NCBI GenBank assembly: GCA_021848865.1
Contig: JAJZTO010000210.1
Location: 1 to 5,453 of the forward strand
Direction: 5' to 3'
Source of the DNA: Myxococcales bacterium
GTDB lineage: Bacteria; Myxococcota; Myxococcia; Myxococcales; Anaeromyxobacteraceae
Length of the DNA: 5,453 bases
Position 1 is the stretch's first letter. Every line of letters begins with the position of its first letter. A program made the translations under genes and the position numbers. The notes under the pieces are model-generated. The model was given only the letters and a program-made list of their open reading frames with translations. It was not told the origin of the DNA and did no database searches. Of the stretch, positions 1 to 4,402 are shown in pieces.

Positions 1-234
1 CTGCGTTTCCACACCCAGACGGCGGGCTCCTCGCTCACGGCCCAGCAGCCCGACAACAACATCGTGCGCACGGCGCTCTCGGCCCTGGCGGCGGTCCTGG
101 GCGGCACCCAGTCGCTGCACACCAATTCCAAGGACGAGGCCTTGGCCTTGCCGAACGAGGATTCTGTGCTGATTGCACTCCGGACCCAACAGGTCATCGG
201 ATACGAAATCGGGGTGGCCGATTCGGTGGATCCG
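1..234 (+). pseudogene. Methylmalonyl-CoA mutase large-subunit fragment
   Basis: About 78 residues match the catalytic barrel of B12-dependent acyl-CoA mutases. Visible motifs are RFHTQTAG (the conserved His-x-Gln of the substrate pocket), SLTAQQPDNNIVR, GGTQSLHTN, DEALALP and ALRTQQ. In the family the stretch after GVAD-hydrophobic-VDP continues with an LGGS-type motif and a tyrosine pair. Here it changes at 214-234 to unrelated sequence, so the rest of the barrel and any B12-binding domain are absent. The fragment is in frame and has no stops, so it is recent or selected, or the join is artificial. It could not work as a mutase. Identification is firm; which acyl-CoA mutase subtype it came from is not. 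Confidence 0.85.
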
Positions 235-1083
235 AGCATTCGTGGATTGGCGTTCGGTTTTCATCGCGCGGCAGATACCGCGGGGGCCATGCTGGGCATC
301 CTGATCGCGCTTTTCGCGGGAACCAGCATCCTGGCCTACTTCTACGGGGCGGCCCCGAGGCCCGGGGTCCGCCCGGCGCCGGGGACCGGCACGGCGCGCG
401 GCCCCGCGCTGCAGCGCCGCCCCAGGGCCGCGGCGCCGGGCCCCTGGCGGCCGCCCCGCTCCGGGGCCGCCCCGGGGCCCGCGCCCGGCTACGCGACGGC
501 CGGTTCCCGCGCCGACTGGTCCTTCCTCGGCGACACGCGGCTCAGCATCGAGGAGAAGCTGGCCCGCTTCGCGGCCCAGGCCATGAAGGAGATCGACAAG
601 GAGCTGGAGGCGAGGATGGCCCGGTACAAGGCCGACTTCACCGGCGACAGGAGCACCGGCTCCACCAGCGGCTCGAAGAAGGGGATGAGCGTCTTCGACG
701 TGGTGAAGTCGATGATCCCGGCGGTGGGCCTCGTCGAGGGCATCGTCGGGGAGGCGGCCTTCAAGAAGGCGGCCTCGGCCCTGGGCGGGCCGGCGCTGGC
801 CGCCGCCGCCACCGCCGTGGGGCTGCCCGAGCTCGCCCCGCTGGCGCTCAAGTTCGGCGGCGACCTCGCCGCCCTGGCCTTCACGGACGTCGGCGGCTCG
901 TCGGCCGCGAGGTCCGGCTCCTCGGGCGCCGCGGCCTCGTCGGCGGGGAGCCCCGACGAGAAGATGGCGATGATGGAGATCCAGCTCCTGGTGGAGAAGG
1001 AGCAGCGGATGTTCACCGCCATCTCCAACACGCTCAAGGCCCTGCACGACGCGCAGATGGCCGCGGTCCACAACCTGCGGTAG
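1..1083 (+). CDS. Chimeric open frame, 5'-partial: mutase fragment, MFS-like fragment, then a T3SS-needle-like C-terminal protein
   Basis: The frame is open from the first base to the TAG at 1081-1083 (360 residues), so the true start is outside the window or was lost. Residues 1-78 are methylmalonyl-CoA mutase. Residues about 72-99 read like a major facilitator transporter. Residues about 100-116 are hydrophobic and unassigned. Residues about 117-172 form a Pro/Ala/Arg/Gly-rich linker. From about 173 the protein is helical and charged, then Ala/Gly-rich (about 230-315), and ends in an amphipathic helix. That terminal helix has the pattern SNT-hydrophobic-K, D, AA and N-hydrophobic-R seen at the C-terminus of type III needle subunits (PrgI/MxiH); this is inference by eye. 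The part from about 346 on has G or C at nearly every third position, whereas 120-345 is visibly less GC-rich. No single family covers the frame, so either it is a fused gene or the DNA is joined artificially. An in-frame ATG at 289 is the only obvious upstream start for the last part. Confidence 0.6.
   Translation: MRFHTQTAGSSLTAQQPDNNIVRTALSALAAVLGGTQSLHTNSKDEALALPNEDSVLIALRTQQVIGYEIGVADSVDPSIRGLAFGFHRAADTAGAMLGILIALFAGTSILAYFYGAAPRPGVRPAPGTGTARGPALQRRPRAAAPGPWRPPRSGAAPGPAPGYATAGSRADWSFLGDTRLSIEEKLARFAAQAMKEIDKELEARMARYKADFTGDRSTGSTSGSKKGMSVFDVVKSMIPAVGLVEGIVGEAAFKKAASALGGPALAAAATAVGLPELAPLALKFGGDLAALAFTDVGGSSAARSGSSGAAASSAGSPDEKMAMMEIQLLVEKEQRMFTAISNTLKALHDAQMAAVHNLR
214..300 (+). pseudogene. 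Short MFS transporter-like fragment
   Basis: Residues VADSVDPSIRGLAFGFHRA and the following DTAGAMLG resemble the cytoplasmic loop between helices of MFS permeases, where a (V/I)ADSV-P-x-x-RG-x-AFGFHRA-x-DT-x-GA motif is common. The first seven residues also fit the mutase, so the two parents share the joint region. Only about 28 residues are recognisable, and the following ILIALFAGTSILAYFYG could be either more transporter or a third source. The call rests on motif memory and needs a homology search. A GATC site (229-232, inside GGATCC) lies exactly in the joint. Confidence 0.5.
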
Positions 1084-1091
1084 GGGCCGCC

Positions 1092-1508
1092 ATGACCGGG
1101 AACGGGACGACGCGGACGGGGACGCGGGCCGAGGCGCTGGGGCTCACGGCCGAGCTGGGCCGGGCCATCGCGCTGCTCGCGGGCGAGGCGCTGGCGGCCG
1201 ACCGGCTGGCCGCGGCGCGGGACCTGCTGGAGGGGCTGGTGGTGGTGAACCCGCGCGAGCCGCTGGCCTGGGCGCTGCTCTCCTCCGTCCTCCGGCGGCA
1301 GGGGCAGGCGGAGGCGGCGCGGCTCTGCGCCGAGGTGGCGGTCCGGCTGGCGCCCCGCGACGAGCGGGCCCGGCTGGCCCGCGCCGAGGCCCTCCTGCTC
1401 TCGGCGCCGGAGCGGGAGCGGGGCCGGATCGAGCTTCGGGAGCTGGCGGCCGGGGCCGGCCCGGTCGGGGACCGCGCCCGGACCCTGGTCGCCGCGCTGG
1501 GGAGCTGA
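1092..1508 (+). CDS. Small TPR protein, possible secretion chaperone
   Basis: A 138-residue, Ala/Leu/Arg-rich, all-helical protein. Residues about 32-65 and 66-98 look like two tetratricopeptide repeats, with NP and AP turns at 53-54 and 87-88 and small residues at the helix packing positions. Part of a third repeat follows at about 99-120. There is no signal peptide or membrane segment, so it is probably cytoplasmic. The ATG at 1092 lies 8 bp after the preceding stop with a GGGG run (1083-1086) as likely ribosome site, which implies co-translation with the upstream gene. Needle subunits of type III secretion systems are held by small TPR-fold chaperones (YscG/PscG) and translocators by SycD/LcrH. 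Size, fold and position fit such a role, but this is inference, and a generic TPR protein is the safe reading. Confidence 0.75.
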   Translation: MTGNGTTRTGTRAEALGLTAELGRAIALLAGEALAADRLAAARDLLEGLVVVNPREPLAWALLSSVLRRQGQAEAARLCAEVAVRLAPRDERARLARAEALLLSAPERERGRIELRELAAGAGPVGDRARTLVAALGS

Positions 1509-1511
1509 GGA

Positions 1512-1540
1512 CCGCCGGCGCGGGCCGCGCGGCCCGGCGG
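1512..1540. repeat. GC-only inverted repeat after the TPR gene
   Basis: CGGGCCGC (1521-1528) and GCGGCCCG (1529-1536) form a perfect 16-bp palindrome, flanked by CCGC and GCGG that could extend it past a bulge. It sits 13 bp after the TPR stop and could end that transcript. There is no T tract, so an intrinsic terminator is not supported. The rest of the 1509-1591 spacer shows no promoter I can defend. Confidence 0.35.
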
Positions 1541-1591
1541 CGGCCGTGCCGCGCTTGCCGGCGGCCCGGCGACCGGCGATGCTCTCCGCCC

Positions 1592-1972
1592 GTGACGCGC
1601 TTCCTCTTCATCTGCCTCGGCGGCGCCGCGGGGACCGGTGCCCGCTACCTGGTCGGCGTCGGCGCGGGCCGCTGGCTCGGGACGGTCTTCCCCTGGGGAA
1701 CGCTCATCGTGAACCTGGTGGGCTCCTTCCTCATCGCGGTGATCATGGAGCTCGGCATCCGCTTCGGCGCCATCCCCGCGGAGCTGCGGTTGGTGCTGAC
1801 CACCGGCGTCATGGGCGGCTTCACCACCTACTCCTCCTTCAACTACGAGCTGCTCGGGTACTTCCAGCGCGGCGCCTGGGGCCTGGGGGCCCTGTACCTC
1901 GCCGCCACCGTGGCCGGTTGCCTGGTGGCGGGGCTGGCGGGCCTGGCGGTGGCGCGGCTCGTCGGGGGCTAG
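1592..1972 (+). CDS. crcB: Fluoride ion channel CrcB/Fluc
   Basis: A 126-residue membrane protein, the usual size for Fluc channels, which work as antiparallel dimers exporting fluoride from the cytoplasm. Four hydrophobic segments are visible (about 3-22, 35-54, 66-86, 97-122). Family motifs are GGAAGTGARY near the start, FPWGTLIVNLVGSF with the conserved pore Asn at 41, and GGFTTYSSFNYE (75-86) containing the helix break that binds the central sodium ion. The phenylalanine-box pair is Tyr80 and Phe83 here; a Tyr at the first position is, as I recall, a common variant. The GTG start is chosen because MTRFLFICLGG aligns with typical N-termini and no in-frame upstream start fits. The ribosome site is weak. 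The DUF190 gene follows after 12 bp, a common pairing. Confidence 0.95.
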   Translation: MTRFLFICLGGAAGTGARYLVGVGAGRWLGTVFPWGTLIVNLVGSFLIAVIMELGIRFGAIPAELRLVLTTGVMGGFTTYSSFNYELLGYFQRGAWGLGALYLAATVAGCLVAGLAGLAVARLVGG

Positions 1973-1984
1973 CCGGAGGCGGTC

Positions 1985-2344
1985 ATGCGCGTGCTCACGG
2001 GGCAGCAGGTGCTGGCGCGGATCTTCGTCGGGGAGTCGGACCTCTGGCACCACCGGCCGCTCCCCGAGGCGCTGCTGGAGCGGCTGCGGCGCGAGGGCTT
2101 CGCCGGGGCCACCGTCTTCCACGGGGTGGCCGGCTTCGGGGCCCACAGCGTGGTCCACAAGGCCAGCATCCTGGACCTCTCGGAGGACCTCCCGGTGGTG
2201 ATCGAGGTGGTCGACACCGAGGAGCAGATGGCCAGGCTGGAGGCCATCGTGGACGAGATGGTGACCGAGGGGCTGGTCACCATGGAGAAGGTCCGGGTGC
2301 TGAAGTACGCGGCCGGGAAGGGCAAGGGGCCCCGGGGTTCTTGA
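1985..2344 (+). CDS. DUF190 family PII-like protein
   Basis: A 119-residue soluble protein matching DUF190 along its whole length. Visible are LARIFVGESDLWHHRPL (10-26), LRREGFAGATVFHGVAGFGAHS (34-55), LSEDLPVVIEVVD (65-77) and EGLVTMEKVRV (95-105), followed by a short basic tail. The family has a ferredoxin-like, PII-type trimeric fold and is very often encoded beside crcB, so a role in sensing or modulating fluoride or ion export is suspected. The molecular function is not established. A GGAG ribosome site (1974-1977) lies 7 bp before the ATG, and the gene is 12 bp from crcB, so the two form an operon. Its TGA stop overlaps the -35 element of the next promoter. Confidence 0.92.
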   Translation: MRVLTGQQVLARIFVGESDLWHHRPLPEALLERLRREGFAGATVFHGVAGFGAHSVVHKASILDLSEDLPVVIEVVDTEEQMARLEAIVDEMVTEGLVTMEKVRVLKYAAGKGKGPRGS

Positions 2345-2369
2345 CGGTCCTCGTCCGTCTGGCGATAGT
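2341..2369 (+). promoter_or_regulatory. Sigma70-type promoter for the cold-shock gene
   Basis: TTGACG (2341-2346, 5 of 6 to consensus) is separated by exactly 17 bp from GATAGT (2364-2369, 4 of 6). Transcription would begin near 2376, giving a leader of about 60 nt before the cold-shock ATG at 2439. The -35 box overlaps the DUF190 stop codon. In such GC-rich DNA this match is unlikely to be casual, though it has not been tested. Confidence 0.65.
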
Positions 2370-2438
2370 TCGCGCCCGGAGAAGCCGGCCGGGGCCATCG
2401 TGGCCCAGGGCGGCCCCCTGCAGGAGGTTGCGGAAGCG

Positions 2439-2639
2439 ATGGCCACCGGTACCGTGAAGTGGTTCAACGACGCCAAGGGTTTTGGGTTCATCAGCCAGGA
2501 GGGCGGGGAGGACGTGTTCGTCCACCACACCGCCATCCAGATGGAAGGTTTCCGCAGCCTGAAGGAAGGCCAGAAGGTGCAGTTCGACGTGGTCCAGGGG
2601 CCGAAGGGGCTCCAGGCCGCGAACGTCCGGGCCGCCTAG
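2439..2639 (+). CDS. csp: Cold-shock family RNA-binding protein
   Basis: A 66-residue single cold-shock domain (OB fold), the standard size for CspA-type RNA chaperones that bind single-stranded RNA or DNA and melt secondary structure. The N-terminus MATGTVKWFNDAKGFGFI carries RNP1 (KGFGFI, 13-18), and RNP2 is VFVHH (26-30). The ending GPKGLQAANV is typical. The frame is open 39 bp further upstream, but the ATG at 2439 is chosen because it gives the canonical N-terminus and has AGGAGG (2422-2427) 11 bp ahead. Its own promoter and terminator suggest a monocistronic unit. The leader could form temperature-responsive structure, which I cannot assess. Which Csp paralogue it is cannot be told. Confidence 0.97.
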   Translation: MATGTVKWFNDAKGFGFISQEGGEDVFVHHTAIQMEGFRSLKEGQKVQFDVVQGPKGLQAANVRAA

Positions 2640-2663
2640 CCCGGCCGGATCCGGGTCGACCGC

Positions 2664-2700
2664 AGCGGCCTCGCCGCCCCGCGAGGCCGCTCGCCTTTGT
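2664..2700 (+). terminator. Intrinsic terminator-like hairpin after csp
   Basis: AGCGGCCTCGC (2664-2674) pairs perfectly over 11 bp with GCGAGGCCGCT (2681-2691) around a 6-nt loop, followed by CGCCTTTGT with a short T run. It lies 25 bp after the csp stop and well before infA. The T tract is weak but the stem is strong. Confidence 0.7.
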
Positions 2701-2741
2701 GGCGGCCGGGCTGTTCACGGGGCGCGAATCGAAGGGGATCG

Positions 2742-2963
2742 ATGAGCGAGAAGGAAGCAGGCATCGAGGTCCAGGGGACGGTGGAGGAAGCCCTCGCGGG
2801 CGGCATGTACCGCGTGAAGGTGGATCAGGGCCCCACCGTCCTGGCCTATGCCTCGGGCAAGATGAAGAAGTTCCACATCCGCATCATCCCGGGCGACCGC
2901 GTGAAGCTGGAGCTGTCGCCGTACGATCTCACCCGGGGTCGCATCACCTACCGCGACAAGTAG
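2742..2963 (+). CDS. infA: Translation initiation factor IF-1
   Basis: A 73-residue S1-type OB-fold protein that binds the 30S A site and helps IF-2 and IF-3 place initiator tRNA. It aligns end to end with bacterial IF-1: IEVQGTVEEAL (8-18), MYRVKVDQG (22-30), ASGKMKKFHIRI (37-48), PGDRVKLELSPYDLTRGRI (50-68). The frame is open upstream from a TTG at 2697, but the ATG at 2742 gives the correct length and follows AAGGGGA (2732-2738). It lies outside a ribosomal-protein cluster and beside a cold-shock gene, so it may be a second IF-1 copy of the genome; that is inference. No convincing promoter was found between the csp terminator and the start. Confidence 0.96.
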   Translation: MSEKEAGIEVQGTVEEALAGGMYRVKVDQGPTVLAYASGKMKKFHIRIIPGDRVKLELSPYDLTRGRITYRDK

Positions 2964-2976
2964 GCCCCCGGGGGCC
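2963..2976. repeat. Perfect 14-bp GC palindrome at the infA stop
   Basis: GGCCCCCGGGGGCC overlaps the last base of the infA stop codon. It is followed by a run of GC-only half-palindromes to about 2992. No loop spacing and no T tract are present, so a terminator is possible but unproven. Confidence 0.4.
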
Positions 2977-3029
2977 GGCCGCGCGGCGCGCCTTGCACCG
3001 GCGAACGCGCGCGTGGCAGCTTGGCCGGC

Positions 3030-4070
3030 ATGGGGACCGCTCCGAACCGCAAGCTCTGGCTCGACTGGCAGCGCGGCCTGGCCGTGCTGTTCATGATCGA
3101 GTGGCACACCTGGGACTCGTGGCGCGCCGACGCGGCGGCCCGGGGGCCGATCCACGACGCCATGGCCGTCGTCGGCGGCTTCGCCGCCCCCTCCTTCCTC
3201 TACATGGCGGGGCTCTCGCAGCTCCTCGCCGACGCCGCCCTCGAGCGCAAGGGCGCGAGCCCCGGCGAGCGGCGCCGCCGCGCGCTGGGCCGGGCCTTCT
3301 GGCTGCTCGGCGTCGCCTACCTCTTCCGCGCCGCCGAGTGGTTCCTGGGCGGCGCCTGGCGCATGCCGGGGGGCTGGGAGGGCATCCTCAAGGTCGACGT
3401 CCTCAACGTCATCGCCGTCTCGCTCCTGGTCTCGGCGATCCTCGGCGCCGGCCTCCCCCGCGGGCTCCGGGGGGTGCTGCCGGCGGCGGGGGCGCTGGCG
3501 GTGGCGCTGCTCTCCCCGGTGGTGGCGGGCTGGAGCCACGGGCCCAGCCGGCTCCTCGACTACCTCTACGGCGAGTGGCCCCGCGCCGGCTTCTCCCTCT
3601 TCCCCTGGATGGCCTTCGCCCTGGCCGGGAGCGCCGCCGGGCGGCTGGCGCTGGCCCAGGCGCGCGCCTCCACCTGGATCCTCTGCGGCGCCGCGCTCTT
3701 CGCGGCCGGCTGGGTGGGCGAGAGCCTGCCTCCCTTCTACGCCCACCAGGACTTCTGGCGGGTCTCGCCCAACTGGCTGGCGCTGCGGCTGGGGGTGGTG
3801 GTGGCGACCAGCGGCCTGCTGCAGCTCCTGCCGCCCTCGGCCGACCGCGGCCTCTCCTGGCTGCGGACGCTGGGGCGCCACTCGCTGCTGGGGTACTTCC
3901 TCTCGGTGGAGCTGCCCTACGGGACGCTCTTCGACCCGCTGAAGAAGCGGCTCTCCGCCGGCCAGGGGCTCGTCGCCGTGGCCGGCATGATCGCGCTCAT
4001 CTGGGCGGCGTCGGCGGGGGCCGACCGCTGGGACGCCTGGAAGGCGGCCCGCGCCGTGGCGGCGGCCTGA
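3030..4070 (+). CDS. DUF1624/HGSNAT-like membrane acyltransferase
   Basis: A 346-residue polytopic membrane protein with about eight to ten hydrophobic segments. The N-terminus RKLWLDWQRGLAVLFMIEWH matches the 'LDxxRGLAVxxM...H' start of the heparan-alpha-glucosaminide N-acetyltransferase catalytic-domain family (DUF1624), with His26 as candidate acyl-transfer residue. Further family-like blocks are DVLNVIAVSLL (123-133), FSLFPWMAFALAGSAAGR (188-205) and LGRHSLLGYF (281-290). Such proteins move acyl groups across the inner membrane onto sugars or other acceptors; the substrate here is unknown. The ATG at 3030 is preferred over an in-frame TTG at 3021, though neither has a strong ribosome site. 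It is 66 bp after infA and shows no functional tie to its neighbours. The related acyltransferase-3 family is the main alternative. Confidence 0.8.
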   Translation: MGTAPNRKLWLDWQRGLAVLFMIEWHTWDSWRADAAARGPIHDAMAVVGGFAAPSFLYMAGLSQLLADAALERKGASPGERRRRALGRAFWLLGVAYLFRAAEWFLGGAWRMPGGWEGILKVDVLNVIAVSLLVSAILGAGLPRGLRGVLPAAGALAVALLSPVVAGWSHGPSRLLDYLYGEWPRAGFSLFPWMAFALAGSAAGRLALAQARASTWILCGAALFAAGWVGESLPPFYAHQDFWRVSPNWLALRLGVVVATSGLLQLLPPSADRGLSWLRTLGRHSLLGYFLSVELPYGTLFDPLKKRLSAGQGLVAVAGMIALIWAASAGADRWDAWKAARAVAAA

Positions 4071-4098
4071 TGGGCGTGATCGCTTGCGTCGACCCGAC

Positions 4099-4122
4099 TC
4101 GTAGGGCCGGGGATCGATCCTC
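4099..4122 (+). repeat. Degenerate copy A of the palindromic repeat
   Basis: TCGTAGGGCCGGGGATCGATCC begins like the intact copies (GTAGGG, GGGG) and follows the same 32-bp linker that precedes copy E, but its central loop and right arm have diverged. It abuts copy B in opposite orientation. Confidence 0.5.
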
Positions 4123-4149
4123 GGGCGGGGACAAGCCCCGCCCCTACGG
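4123..4149 (-). repeat. Palindromic repeat copy B
   Basis: GGGCGGGG (4123-4130), loop ACAAG, CCCCGCCC (4136-4143), then CTACGG. It reads in the minus orientation relative to copies D and E, and differs from them in the loop by a single C/T change. Confidence 0.85.
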
Positions 4150-4204
4150 ACATGGGATCCAGGATGCCATGCGGACCCCGACGCCCGTCGCGTCGGCACA
4201 CGTC

Positions 4205-4281
4205 GGCGGGGGACAAGCCCCCGCCCTACGGAAACAGGATCCAGGGTTTCCGTCCTGTAGGGGCGGGGCTCGTCCCCGCCC
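4205..4281. repeat. Inverted repeat pair C-D (REPIN-like)
   Basis: Copy C (minus, GGCGGGGG 4205-4212, loop ACAAG, CCCCCGCC 4218-4225) and copy D (plus, GGGCGGGG 4261-4268, loop CTCGT, CCCCGCCC 4274-4281) face each other. Between them GGAAAC (4230-4235) pairs with GTTTCC (4246-4251). The whole 77 bp can fold as one long hairpin or two short ones, the hallmark arrangement of a REPIN. Confidence 0.8.
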
Positions 4282-4317
4282 GGCCGCCAGGCCGTGATCG
4301 CCCGCGTCGACCAGACC

Positions 4318-4343
4318 CGTAGGGGCGGGGCTCGTCCCCGCCC
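4318..4343 (+). repeat. Palindromic repeat copy E, bordering the IS element
   Basis: CGTAGGGGCGGGG, loop CTCGT, CCCCGCCC (4336-4343). The stem and loop are identical to copy D, but the sequence after 4343 shares nothing with that after D. This is the last repeat before the IS110-related DNA. Confidence 0.85.
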
Positions 4344-4362
4344 TGATATGGTTGGACCCGTC

Positions 4363-4402
4363 AACGGGCTGGCTCCGGTCGGGGTCAGCCCGTTTTCGTT
4401 GT
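4363..4402 (+). terminator. Hairpin with T-rich tail in the IS end region
   Basis: AACGGGCTG (4363-4371) pairs with CAGCCCGTT (4386-4394). Five more pairs including two G-T wobbles continue inward (4372-4376 with 4381-4385), leaving a GGTC loop. TTCGTTGTT follows on the plus strand. This resembles an intrinsic terminator that would stop plus-strand transcription before it runs antisense into the transposase. It could instead be a structural part of the IS end or of the guide RNA, read from the minus strand. Confidence 0.5.

Larger units (their letters stand above)
4075..4343. repeat. REP/REPIN-like palindrome cluster
   Basis: This gene-free stretch after the acyltransferase is made almost wholly of repeats. 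Four intact hairpins have the form GTAGGGGCGGGG-CT(C/T)GT-CCCCGCCC, two in plus and two in minus orientation, and one more is degenerate. They are joined by two linker types, each present twice. A 32-bp linker at 4075-4106 recurs at 4293-4324 (28 of 32 identical). A 21-bp linker at 4144-4164 recurs at 4226-4246 (17 of 21). Hairpins of this kind in paired inverted arrangement are known as REP/REPIN or BIME elements. They can protect mRNA ends and serve as targets for insertion sequences. No REP-associated transposase (RAYT) gene is in the window. Confidence 0.85.

Noticed and set aside
1034..2536. Long minus-strand open frame of 500 codons across the TPR, crcB and DUF190 genes
   Set aside because: It is low in complexity, rich in Arg, Pro, His and Ala, and antisense to clearly conserved genes. 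Long antisense frames are expected in very GC-rich DNA.
2459..4297. Plus-strand open frame of 612 codons covering csp, infA and the acyltransferase
   Set aside because: It is out of frame with three recognised genes and has an Arg/Gly/Pro-rich composition without motifs; it is a GC-driven shadow.
4075..4343. CRISPR array
   Set aside because: The repeats occur in both orientations with repeated, uneven linkers and strong internal palindromes; there are no unique spacers of constant length and no cas genes.
2715..4364. Minus-strand open frame of 549 codons opposite infA and the acyltransferase
   Set aside because: It is antisense to recognised genes, runs through the palindrome array, and shows no domain.
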